Origin: Flavobacterium resistens
GTDB taxonomy: Bacteria; Bacteroidota; Bacteroidia; Flavobacteriales; Flavobacteriaceae
Direction of reading: 5' to 3'
NCBI RefSeq assembly: GCF_900182645.1
Contig: NZ_FXTA01000002.1
Span: 620,001-684,000, forward strand
Length of the DNA: 64,000 bases
Shown here: positions 52,156 through 59,675 of the stretch, one piece after another
How positions within the stretch are numbered: the first letter of the stretch is position 1
Layout of the letters: each line of letters begins with the position of its first letter
Made by a program: the position numbers and the translations under genes
Notes under the pieces: generated by a model
The model's database searches: none
Seen by the model: only the letters and a program-made list of their open reading frames with translations
Told to the model about the DNA's origin: nothing

Positions 52156-52221
52156 TGTCAGGCTGAGCGAAGTCGAAGTCCAAATGAATTGGGATGCCCT
52201 TCGACTTCGCTCAGGGTGACA
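52156..52221. repeat. CTGAGCGAAGTCGAAG inverted repeat, copy 1
   Basis: Left arm TGTCAGGCTGAGCGAAGTCG (52156-) and right arm ending CGCTCAGGGTGACA (52221). The arms pair except for a two-base mismatch next to the CTGAG core (AGG opposite its own sequence). Lies between the convergent pbpC and rng genes. Confidence 0.75.
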
Positions 52222-52258
52222 TTCATATTCGTTTTTTTAAATATAAAAAAAGCACAAA

Positions 52259-52296
52259 AAAACCGCCAATCTTACGAAAGGCGGTTTTGTTTTTTT
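52259..52296. terminator. Terminator of rng and pbpC
   Basis: AAAACCGCC / GGCGGTTTT with T-run on either side; on the minus strand it ends a few bases past the rng stop. Confidence 0.85.
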
Positions 52297-53839
52297 ATTC
52301 TGAAATAACATTTCCTTTTTTATCATAGAAATGGTATTCTAAGTACGTGTAAGCGTCACGAGGTATGATTTTCACCCATTTCTTATGTTCAAAAAACCAT
52401 TTTGAACGTAATGATGGAAAACCTTTGCTGAGGTATGCAGCCACAAACGGATGTGTGTTTAACACAACTTTATTGTGGGTTTTTAAAAGTCTTTCTAAAT
52501 CAGAGGCGATCTTGTCAATTATTAATATTGGCGCTTCAATTTCGCCATTAATTTTATCTGGATCTTCTTCTCTAGTTTTAATATTAACTTCTGGTCTTAC
52601 GCGCTGTCTTGTAATTTGGACCAAACCAAACTTACTCGGCGGTAATATTTTATGCTTTGCTTTATCGTCGCTCATTTCTTCTCGCAAGAAGTCGAACAAA
52701 ACTTTCCTGTTTTCAGGATTAGACATATCGATAAAATCAACAACTATAATTCCGCCCATATCTCGCAGACGAAGTTGTCTGGCGATTTCTGCTGCGGCAA
52801 TCATATTCACTTCCATGGCTGTATCTTCCTGGTTAGTTGCTTTGTTTGAACGGTTTCCGCTGTTGACGTCAATAACGTGCAACGCTTCAGTGTGTTCAAT
52901 GATAAGATAAGCACCTTTACTCATCGAAACAGTTCGGCCAAAAGAAGTTTTGATTTGTCTCTCTATATTGTATTTCTCGAAAATCGGAGTGTCATTTGAT
53001 TGATAAAACTTAACAATCGATTGTTTTGAAGGTGCAATTTCTTGCAGATATTCCTTCGTTTGATGGTACAACTCTTCGTCATCTATTTGAATACCGCTGA
53101 AGGTATCATTGAATACATCTCTTAATATTGAAGAAGCTCTGTTAAGCTCTCCTAATACTTTTGATGGATGATGAGCAGTTGGTAATTTTTTACACATTGC
53201 AGACCATCTGCCAAGCAGGTTCTGCAAATCTTTTTCTAATTCGGCTACGTTTTTGCCTTCGGCTACTGTACGAACAATAACACCAAATCCTTTAGGTTTG
53301 ATCGATAGAACAAGTTTTTTTAGACGATCCTTTTCTTTTTTGTCTTCTATTTTTTGAGAAATAGAAACACGATCAGAAAAAGGAACTAGAACGATAAATC
53401 TTCCGGCAAGAGAAAGCTCAGCACTTATTCTTGGGCCCTTGGTCGATATAGGTTCTTTAACTACTTGAACTAAGACAGATTGATTGGCACTTAAAATATC
53501 AGTAATGATGCCATCTTTGTCAATCTCTTTTTCAAACTGAAAGGTTTTTAGGGAGAAATCTTTTATTTTACCTGCGCTTACAAGTTTTATGAATTTCAGT
53601 TGGGAAGCTAAATTTGGACCCAAATCATGATAATGTAAAAAGGCATCTTTTTCGAAGCCTACATTTACAAAAGCAGCGTTAAGTCCAGCAACTGGTTTTC
53701 TGATTTTGGCAATAAAAATATCACCAACCTGAAAGTTACTTTTTTCTTCTTCTTTATGTAATTCAATTAGTTTTCCATCTTTTAATAAGGCAAAATCTAC
53801 TGCTTCAGAACTAGATCTAATGATTAATTCTTTATTCAC
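52295..53839 (-). CDS. rng: Ribonuclease G / E
   Basis: 514 residues. S1-like RNA-binding domain at the N-terminus (VGDIFIAKIRKPVAGLNAAFVNVGFEKDAFLH) and the RNase E/G catalytic region (IGVIVRTVAEGK-type, VDVNSGN, GGIIVVDFIDM). Endoribonuclease acting in rRNA maturation and mRNA decay. Single gene; the 260-base DNA upstream is filled with degenerate repeats. Confidence 0.93.
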   Translation of the reverse strand: MNKELIIRSSSEAVDFALLKDGKLIELHKEEEKSNFQVGDIFIAKIRKPVAGLNAAFVNVGFEKDAFLHYHDLGPNLASQLKFIKLVSAGKIKDFSLKTFQFEKEIDKDGIITDILSANQSVLVQVVKEPISTKGPRISAELSLAGRFIVLVPFSDRVSISQKIEDKKEKDRLKKLVLSIKPKGFGVIVRTVAEGKNVAELEKDLQNLLGRWSAMCKKLPTAHHPSKVLGELNRASSILRDVFNDTFSGIQIDDEELYHQTKEYLQEIAPSKQSIVKFYQSNDTPIFEKYNIERQIKTSFGRTVSMSKGAYLIIEHTEALHVIDVNSGNRSNKATNQEDTAMEVNMIAAAEIARQLRLRDMGGIIVVDFIDMSNPENRKVLFDFLREEMSDDKAKHKILPPSKFGLVQITRQRVRPEVNIKTREEDPDKINGEIEAPILIIDKIASDLERLLKTHNKVVLNTHPFVAAYLSKGFPSLRSKWFFEHKKWVKIIPRDAYTYLEYHFYDKKGNVISE

Positions 53840-53863
53840 ACTGTAAATTTTTATCCAGACTTT

Positions 53864-54058
53864 TAGTTTCAGGTTTTAGATGTCAAGTTTCAAGTTTTGC
53901 AACTCATAACTTATAACTCATAACTCATAACTGAATTGTAAGGATGGATTAAACAATATTTTTAACAGGTATTAACCCGGTGAAAACTAGCTGGCAGTTT
54001 GCAGTTGCGAGTAATCAGTAGACTGAATACTAAAAACTGATGACTGAATACTAATTTT
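53864..54058. repeat. Mixed degenerate repeat runs between rng and the micro-protein gene
   Basis: Three word families follow one another: TTTCAAG/GTTTCAGG (53864-53902), AACTCATAACTTATAACTC (53901-53933), and GACTGAATACTAAAAACTGATG (about 54018-54055). The same kinds occur at 13598-13625, 14550-14580, 14653-14692 and 25771-25834. Confidence 0.6.
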
Positions 54059-54081
54059 CAATTTCAATGAACGTTTAAAAA

Positions 54082-54110
54082 GAAAAAAGTAGTTTAAAAC
54101 TACTTTTTCT
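54082..54110 (-). terminator. Terminator overlapping the micro-protein stop codon
   Basis: AAAAAGTAGT / ACTACTTTTT with a short AAA-type loop, overlapping the TAG of the gene at 54100-54192, then a T-run on the minus strand. Confidence 0.75.
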
Positions 54111-54192
54111 TTTTGTGACGGTTAGCTCTCGCTCTTTTTTTACGTTTGTGAGTAGCTACCTTATGTCTCTTTCTTTTTTTACCACTTGGCAT
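54100..54192 (-). CDS. 30-residue Lys/Arg/His-rich AURKAIP1/COX24-type ribosomal micro-protein
   Basis: Sequence MPSGKKRKRHKVATHKRKKRARANRHKKKK read on the minus strand in pieces; over half of the residues are basic. It matches the small bacterial proteins of the AURKAIP1/COX24 family, related to mitochondrial mS38, likely bound to the 30S subunit. Too short for the usual ORF cut-off. Lies 32 bases after the HU gene on the same strand. The stop codon is inside the terminator stem. Confidence 0.75.
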   Translation of the reverse strand: MPSGKKRKRHKVATHKRKKRARANRHKKKK

Positions 54193-54223
54193 ATCGTGTC
54201 AGATTTTATGTTAATTAATAGTA

Positions 54224-54514
54224 TTATTTTGCTTCGTTGTTCGTTTTTACTCCTTCTACAAAAACTTTTGCAGGCTTAAACGCAGGGATGTTGTGTGCTG
54301 GAATTTTGATAGTTGTGTTTTTAGAAATGTTTCTACCAGTCTTTTCAGCTCTTGTTTTAACGATAAAGCTTCCGAAACCTCTTAGGTAAACATTGTCACC
54401 AGTTTCTAATGAAGTCTTAACTTCTTCCATAAAAGTTTCAACTGTTGCTTGAACATCTCCTTTTTCAAGACCAAGTTTCTCTGAAATTTTCGCTACGATA
54501 TCTGCTTTCGTCAT
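54224..54514 (-). CDS. HU-family DNA-binding protein
   Basis: 96 residues of the HU/IHF fold with MTKADIVAKISEKLGLEKGDVQ and the arm RxxxG...NPKTGEKI-like segment (GRNISKNTTIKIPAHNIPAFKPAK). Architectural nucleoid protein. Promoter on the minus strand at 54564-54595; the micro-protein gene follows. Confidence 0.92.
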   Translation of the reverse strand: MTKADIVAKISEKLGLEKGDVQATVETFMEEVKTSLETGDNVYLRGFGSFIVKTRAEKTGRNISKNTTIKIPAHNIPAFKPAKVFVEGVKTNNEAK

Positions 54515-54563
54515 TTTCTTTCCTATTTTATTTTATAAATGATGTACTATTTTTTTGAGTTTG

Positions 54564-54595
54564 CAAATATAGGAATTAAAAAAATAATTAATCAA
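54564..54595 (-). promoter_or_regulatory. Promoter of the HU gene
   Basis: On the minus strand TTG (54595-54593), 21-base spacer and perfect TATATTTG (54571-54564). Confidence 0.65.
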
Positions 54596-54628
54596 GCTAA
54601 ATCGTTAAATTTTAATTACATAAACATT

Positions 54629-54636
54629 TACTTTTG
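54629..54636 (+). promoter_or_regulatory. -7 box of mutY
   Basis: TACTTTTG; its last three bases are the TTG that a longer ORF would use as a start, so translation must begin downstream, at ATG 54655. Confidence 0.5.
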
Positions 54637-54654
54637 TTTTCTAAGTATTTTTCA

Positions 54655-55701
54655 ATGGATTTTTATAACGTACTGATAAATTGGTATTTACAAAACAAAC
54701 GCGATTTGCCATGGCGTAAAACGGCCGATCCTTACCTGATTTGGCTCTCAGAAATTATGCTTCAGCAGACTCGTGTCGCTCAAGGAATGCCTTATTTTTT
54801 TGCATTTACAAAGGAATTTCCTACTGTTTTTGATTTGGCAAATGCCTCAGAAGAGCAAGTTTTGAAACTTTGGCAGGGATTGGGGTACTATTCTCGTGCT
54901 CGAAATTTGCATAAAACAGCGCAATACGTGGCAAATGAGCTCAATGGCGTTTTTCCGGAAAACTATAAAAGTTTATTACAATTAAAAGGAGTTGGAGAAT
55001 ATACCGCCGCCGCAATTGCATCTTTCTCCTATAATGAGGCTGTTCCTGTTGTTGACGGAAATGTTTTCAGAGTACTTTCTCGTTATTTTGATATAGAGTC
55101 CGATATTGCACTGCCGGCGACTAAAAAAGAGTTCGCCGAATTGGCTTCTGAATTAATGCCGAAAGATAATCCGGCAATCTTCAATCAGGCGATAATGGAA
55201 TTTGGCGCTTTGCAATGTGTGCCGAAAAGTCCTAATTGTATGGTTTGTGATTTTAACGAAAGCTGTGCAGCATTGCAAAAAAAGAAAGTAGCCGATTTGC
55301 CAGTAAAACTAAAAAAGACAAAAGTGACAAATCGTTACTTTAATTATTTGGTTTTAGAAGATGTTATAGGTAATACATTAATCCAAAAAAGAACAGCTAA
55401 AGGAATTTGGCATAATTTATATGAATTCCCTCTTTTGGAAACTGATGAAATTGTAGGTTTTGAAGCAGTATCAAAAGCGGTGCAAAAAGATATTTTTCCT
55501 TCTTATACTATTATAGGTATAGAAGAATGTGCAGAAACTACTGTTGTGCACAAACTTTCACACCAACACCTTCATATACAGTTCTGGAAAGTTAAAATTA
55601 ATTCTGAAATAGAGAATGGTTTGAGTTCCAGTGAGTTAAAAACGTTTCCTTTTCCAATTGTGATTTATAATTTTATTGAAAAGCAAGAAATAAATTGCTA
55701 A
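54655..55701 (+). CDS. mutY: A/G-specific adenine glycosylase
   Basis: 348 residues from ATG 54655. Helix-hairpin-helix GPD region LKGVGEYTAAAIASF with the catalytic aspartate in VVDGNVFRV, 4Fe-4S cysteines CVPKSPNCMVCDFNESC, and a Nudix-like C-terminal domain for 8-oxoG recognition. Removes adenine opposite 8-oxoguanine. The ORF extends back to TTG 54634, but that TTG is part of the -7 box, so the ATG is chosen. Confidence 0.93.
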   Translation: MDFYNVLINWYLQNKRDLPWRKTADPYLIWLSEIMLQQTRVAQGMPYFFAFTKEFPTVFDLANASEEQVLKLWQGLGYYSRARNLHKTAQYVANELNGVFPENYKSLLQLKGVGEYTAAAIASFSYNEAVPVVDGNVFRVLSRYFDIESDIALPATKKEFAELASELMPKDNPAIFNQAIMEFGALQCVPKSPNCMVCDFNESCAALQKKKVADLPVKLKKTKVTNRYFNYLVLEDVIGNTLIQKRTAKGIWHNLYEFPLLETDEIVGFEAVSKAVQKDIFPSYTIIGIEECAETTVVHKLSHQHLHIQFWKVKINSEIENGLSSSELKTFPFPIVIYNFIEKQEINC

Positions 55702-55708
55702 AAAAATG

Positions 55709-55716
55709 TATCTTTG
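55709..55716 (+). promoter_or_regulatory. -7 box upstream of ssb
   Basis: TATCTTTG; a TTG inside it is the start of a longer ORF and so is unlikely to be used. No good -33 TTG was found at the expected spacing. Confidence 0.4.
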
Positions 55717-55737
55717 GGAGAAATACTACCAAAAACT

Positions 55738-56178
55738 ATGAACGGAACATTAAATAAGGTGATGCTAATTGGCCATTTAGGTGATGATGTAAAAATGCAT
55801 TATTTTGATGGAGGAAACTGCATAGGACGTTTTCAGTTAGCTACAAATGAGGTTTACATTAATAAAACCACTAATGAAAAAATAACTTCGACGGAGTGGC
55901 ATAATTTAGTAGTACGCAACAAAGCTGCTGAAATTTGTGAAAAATATTTATCAAAAGGGGATAAAATTTATGTCGAAGGACGTATAAAATCCCGTCAATG
56001 GCAGGCAGAAGACGGTACGACAAAATATACTACAGAAATTCAGGTTACAGAGTTTACTTTCCTGACTACCAAAAAAGAAACCGGAAATCATAAGCCACAT
56101 CAGGATCAGGAATCGGCAAAAAACACTAACTTTGACGCTTCAAACGAAAGCTTGCCTATAAACGACTTGCCTTTCTGA
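55738..56178 (+). CDS. ssb: Single-stranded DNA-binding protein
   Basis: 146 residues from ATG 55738. OB-fold with LNKVMLIGHLGDDVKMHYF, WHNLVVRNKAAEICEKYLSKG, and a short tail ending LPINDLPF, the DDLPF-like C-terminal tip that docks partner proteins. Located 36 bases after mutY. The longer ORF from 55714 starts inside a promoter box. Confidence 0.92.
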   Translation: MNGTLNKVMLIGHLGDDVKMHYFDGGNCIGRFQLATNEVYINKTTNEKITSTEWHNLVVRNKAAEICEKYLSKGDKIYVEGRIKSRQWQAEDGTTKYTTEIQVTEFTFLTTKKETGNHKPHQDQESAKNTNFDASNESLPINDLPF

Positions 56179-56201
56179 TTGTTTAACTAATCTTTTTTAA
56201 T

Positions 56202-57497
56202 TTGGACCCAGAGCCCAGTTTACTTTTATCTACAACTTTAGACATCAATTTAATAATTGGTTTTGTCGGAATATTTATTTTGCTGTTTTTATCAGCCATT
56301 GTTTCAGGTGCCGAAGTCGCTCTTTTTTCTTTGTCTCAAAAAGATATCGATGAAGCACTGAATGAAAATCTCTCAAAAGGAAAAATCATTTCAAATCTTT
56401 TAGATAAGCCGAAGAAATTGCTGGCAACGCTTTTAGTTGCTAATAATTTTCTGAATATCGGGGTTGTTATTCTGTTTTCGTTTATTGGCAGAAATATTTT
56501 TTCTCATATCACTTCGCCTGCTTTTAAATTCTTTTTAGAAGTAGTTTTGGTCACTTTTCTGATATTATTATTTGCAGAAGTATTGCCGAAGGTTTACGCC
56601 AGCCGAAACAATTTAAAGTTTGCAAAACGTGTCGCTTATCCTATTGCTTTTTTAGACAAATTACTTTCGCCAATAAGTTTGCCGATGCGCACTGTTACCT
56701 TATATTTGCAACGTAAATTAGGAAAACAGAAGAACAGTTTTTCAATAAATCAGATTTCGCAAGCTCTAGAGCTTACAGATTCTGAAGGAACATCAACAGA
56801 AGAACAGAAAATATTAGAGGGAATTGTTTCTTTTGGAAATACGGATACCAAACAAGTTATGAGTCCGAGGATTGATGTTTTTGCTTTGGAAATTTCAGAA
56901 ACATTTGCAGAAATTTATCCTAAAATTATTGAAAGTGGTTTTTCAAGAATTCCGATTTATAGAGACAATATTGATCAAATTGAAGGCGTTTTGTTCGTAA
57001 AAGATTTACTGCCTCATATTGATAAAGAAGAATTTGATTGGACGTCATTAATGCGTGAAGCTTTTTTTGTCCCTGAGAATAAAAAACTCGATAATTTATT
57101 AAAGGATTTTCAGAGTCTTAAAAGCCATTTGGCCATTGTGGTCGATGAATATGGAGGAACATCAGGGTTGGTTTCTTTAGAAGATGTTATAGAAGAAATA
57201 GTAGGAGATATCAGTGATGAGTTTGATGATGAAAACCTGAACTTTTCGCAAATTGATGAGAAGAATTTTCTTTTTGAAGGAAAAATAAACCTGAAAGATT
57301 TTTACAGAATTGTAGATGTTGATGAAGATGTTTTTGATGCGCACAAAGGCGAAGCCGAAACATTGGCAGGATTTATTCTGGAAATCTTAGGAAATTTTCC
57401 GAAAAAAGATCAAAAAATAGCTTTTGAGAACTGTGTTTTTACAATAGAAACAGTTGACAAAAAGCGTGTAAAACAAATAAAAGTAACGATAGATTAA
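56202..57497 (+). CDS. gldE: Gliding motility protein GldE (CNNM/CorC-type)
   Basis: 431 residues, TTG start. DUF21/CNNM membrane domain with three hydrophobic segments (15-40, about 90-110, 125-145), two CBS domains (about 215-330: MSPRIDVFALE, DEYGGTSGLVSLEDVIEEIVGDISDEFD) and a CorC/HlyC C-terminus. In F. johnsoniae GldE overlaps or abuts gldD, and the present order ssb-gldE-gldD fits. The one-base gap to gldD implies coupling. Confidence 0.88.
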   Translation: MDPEPSLLLSTTLDINLIIGFVGIFILLFLSAIVSGAEVALFSLSQKDIDEALNENLSKGKIISNLLDKPKKLLATLLVANNFLNIGVVILFSFIGRNIFSHITSPAFKFFLEVVLVTFLILLFAEVLPKVYASRNNLKFAKRVAYPIAFLDKLLSPISLPMRTVTLYLQRKLGKQKNSFSINQISQALELTDSEGTSTEEQKILEGIVSFGNTDTKQVMSPRIDVFALEISETFAEIYPKIIESGFSRIPIYRDNIDQIEGVLFVKDLLPHIDKEEFDWTSLMREAFFVPENKKLDNLLKDFQSLKSHLAIVVDEYGGTSGLVSLEDVIEEIVGDISDEFDDENLNFSQIDEKNFLFEGKINLKDFYRIVDVDEDVFDAHKGEAETLAGFILEILGNFPKKDQKIAFENCVFTIETVDKKRVKQIKVTID

Positions 57498-57498
57498 G

Positions 57499-58059
57499 AT
57501 GTTAAAAAAGATAATTTCAACAGCAGTAATTTTATTGACTCTAACTGTAGTAAGTTGTAAAGATGATGTATTGCCAAAACCGGCAAGTTTTCTGCGTTTA
57601 GATTATCCGGAAGCAAAATATGTTCATTTTGAAAATACTTGCCCGTTTGCTTTTGATATGAATGAAGCGGCAATTATTAAAGGCGAAAAAGATTGCGGAT
57701 TTGCCATTACATACCCAAAAATGAAAGCCACAATTTATCTGACTTACAAACCTGTCCGCGGAGATATTAATAAGCTTTTAAAAGATGCTCAAAAATTGAC
57801 ATACGAGCATGTTATCAAAGCCGATGATATTTTAGAACAACCCTATTTAAACCCTGAAAAAAAGGTTTTCGGAATGTTTTACCAAGTTGATGGAAACGCA
57901 GCTACAAACTCACAATTTTACGTTACAGATAGTACAAAACACTTTTTAATAGGTTCAGTTTATTTTTATGCAAAACCTAATTTTGACTCAGTTATGCCAG
58001 CGGCGAGTTATATAAAGAATGATATGCAGAGGTTGATGGAAACGATAAAATGGAAATAA
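57499..58059 (+). CDS. gldD: Gliding motility lipoprotein GldD
   Basis: 186 residues; lipoprotein signal (LTVVSC, C20). The body (ASFLRLDYPEAKYVHFENTCPFAFDMN, PKMKATIYLTYKPV) matches GldD of flavobacteria. Required for gliding and secretion in model species; presumed in the periplasm. Ends in a bidirectional terminator. Confidence 0.88.
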   Translation: MLKKIISTAVILLTLTVVSCKDDVLPKPASFLRLDYPEAKYVHFENTCPFAFDMNEAAIIKGEKDCGFAITYPKMKATIYLTYKPVRGDINKLLKDAQKLTYEHVIKADDILEQPYLNPEKKVFGMFYQVDGNAATNSQFYVTDSTKHFLIGSVYFYAKPNFDSVMPAASYIKNDMQRLMETIKWK

Positions 58060-58070
58060 AAGACATTAAA

Positions 58071-58098
58071 AAAGGCGTTCAATTTGAACGCCTTTTTT
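58071..58098. terminator. Bidirectional terminator gldD / HMA gene
   Basis: AAAGGCGTTC / GAACGCCTTT with an AATTT loop, T-run after and A-run before. Confidence 0.85.
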
Positions 58099-58116
58099 AT
58101 TATATGATTTGAGAAT

Positions 58117-58494
58117 TTAAGATTTAAAATTCGAAACCTTATATGTTTTTCCGTCTCCAGTTCCTTGAACAACTCTAGTCAAAGATTCAGCATTTTGTAT
58201 TGTTTTGTCAAAAGTTACAGTTGCTGTTTTTTTATCAAAATCAACTGCGGCTTTTTCAACTCCGTCAAGATTTGATAATTCTTTTTCAATAGTTTTGGCA
58301 CATCCCATTGCGCAAGTCATTCCTTCAATTTCGAAACTTGCTGTTTGTACATTTTCAGCAGCAATTGCTTTGTGTTCTTTTGAAGTTGTTTCTAAAGGCT
58401 TTATGTTAGCCAGGTTTTTATCTTCTTCTTTCTTACAGCCAACTAATACTAAACCGGCAATAGCTAATGATGTGAATACTTTACTGAATTTCAT
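58117..58494 (-). CDS. HMA-domain lipoprotein with unusual CxxxC
   Basis: 125 residues; lipobox LVLVGC (C20). A heavy-metal-associated domain at about 52-120 with the metal motif read as GMTCAMGCAKTIE, i.e. C61 and C65 with three residues between them instead of the usual CxxC. It could be a periplasmic copper or other metal carrier. No copper ATPase is next to it. Confidence 0.82.
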   Translation of the reverse strand: MKFSKVFTSLAIAGLVLVGCKKEEDKNLANIKPLETTSKEHKAIAAENVQTASFEIEGMTCAMGCAKTIEKELSNLDGVEKAAVDFDKKTATVTFDKTIQNAESLTRVVQGTGDGKTYKVSNFKS

Positions 58495-58585
58495 ATTTAT
58501 GATTTTTAAATTGTCAATATGTTTGTTGCAAAATTAATAAAAACCAAGAGGTAAGTTCGTAAAATTATTACAAATTTGCAGTAAA

Positions 58586-59461
58586 ATGCAATTTATGGAA
58601 ACAAAACAGTTAAAGTGGATTTACTTGGCAATTCTTTCTCTTATTTGGGGAAGTTCTTTTATTCTGATAAAAAAGGGATTGATTGGTTTAACTGCGATTC
58701 AGGTAGGTTCGTTCCGAATTATTTTTGCAGCTTTGTTCTTGTTGATTGTAGGTTTCAATAGTTTGAAAAAGATTTCGCGTCGTCAATGGAAATTTGTTGC
58801 CATAACCTCGCTTTTCGGGACTTTTATGCCAGCATATCTTTTTGCCATTGCAGAAACTCAGGTCAATAGTTCGATTGTGGCGATTTTAAATTCTCTTACA
58901 CCATTAAACACATTGATTTTAGGAATTATAGCGTTTGGTATTCAATTTCAAAAAAGACAAGTTTTAGGTGTTTTTGTGGGGCTTTTAGGGTGTTTGCTTT
59001 TGGTTTTAAGCGGAGATTCCGCAGGAGGAACTCAGAATTACTTATATGTTTTGCTGGTAGTTATTGCAACGCTTAGTTATGCAATCAATGTGAATTTGAT
59101 TAAAAAATATTTACACGATTTAAATTCGGTCAGCATAACTACAGGGAATTTTGCTGTTTTGCTTTTGCCAGCATTAATCATCCTGAGCACAACTGATATT
59201 GGTCAAAAAATACATTTTGCAGAAACACAACATTCTATATTTTTTGTTGGAATTTTAGGGATTTTGGGAACCGGAATTGCTAATATTTTATTCTTTAAAT
59301 TAATCCAAATGTCATCGCCTGTATTTGCAACATCGGTAACTTATTTGATTCCGATAGTAGCTTTTTTCTGGGGATTGTTAGATAATGAAATGCTGACGCC
59401 AATTCAGTTTTTTGGAGCATTTATTATTTTGATTGGAGTTTATTTATCGGCTAAGAAATAG
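58586..59461 (+). CDS. EamA/DMT family transporter
   Basis: 291 residues with about ten hydrophobic segments in two EamA repeats (IWGSSFILIKKGL at 20-32 and the second at about 150-280). A -7-like box CAAATTTG lies at 58571-58578, so ATG 58586 would be almost leaderless and ATG 58595 is an equally likely start. Substrate unknown. Confidence 0.87.
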   Translation: MQFMETKQLKWIYLAILSLIWGSSFILIKKGLIGLTAIQVGSFRIIFAALFLLIVGFNSLKKISRRQWKFVAITSLFGTFMPAYLFAIAETQVNSSIVAILNSLTPLNTLILGIIAFGIQFQKRQVLGVFVGLLGCLLLVLSGDSAGGTQNYLYVLLVVIATLSYAINVNLIKKYLHDLNSVSITTGNFAVLLLPALIILSTTDIGQKIHFAETQHSIFFVGILGILGTGIANILFFKLIQMSSPVFATSVTYLIPIVAFFWGLLDNEMLTPIQFFGAFIILIGVYLSAKK

Positions 59462-59504
59462 TTTTTAATGTGAAATGTAAAATGTGATTTGCAAATTGAT
59501 AAAG

Positions 59505-59571
59505 TGTCACCCTGAGCGAAGTCGAAGGGCGTTCCAATTGGACCGGAGCTTTGACTTCGCTCAGCCTGACA
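59505..59571. repeat. CTGAGCGAAGTCGAAG inverted repeat, copy 2
   Basis: TGTCACCCTGAGCGAAGTCG on the left and CTTCGCTCAGCCTGACA on the right. The arm types are inverted relative to copy 1 (ACCC arm first), so the same two-base mismatch is kept. Again between convergent genes. Confidence 0.75.
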
Positions 59572-59590
59572 AACGTATCGATAAAAAAAA

Positions 59591-59621
59591 GCTTCGTCAA
59601 AGTTTTAAACTTTGACGAAGC
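59591..59621. terminator. Terminator of the M16 operon
   Basis: GCTTCGTCAAAGTTT, one base, and the full complement; a nearly perfect 15-15 palindrome with a minus-strand T-run of eight. Confidence 0.85.
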
Positions 59622-59634
59622 CTATTAGAAAAGA

Positions 59635-59675
59635 AACCTTAGCAACTTAGCGCCTTAGAATCTTAGCATCTCTTA
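59635..59675. repeat. CTTAG-type degenerate repeat run
   Basis: aaaccttagcaac, ttagcgcc, ttagaatc, ttagcatct. Same words as in the runs at 20839-20991 and 23035-23077. Runs up to the stop codon of the M16 gene. Confidence 0.55.

Noticed and set aside
52365..52910. Plus-strand ORF of 181 residues inside rng
   Set aside because: Antisense shadow of the RNase G coding region.
54634..54654. TTG start for mutY
   Set aside because: It forms part of the -7 promoter box TACTTTTG, so cannot lie on the mRNA.
55714..55737. TTG start for ssb
   Set aside because: It lies in the -7 box TATCTTTG; ATG 55738 starts the normal SSB fold.
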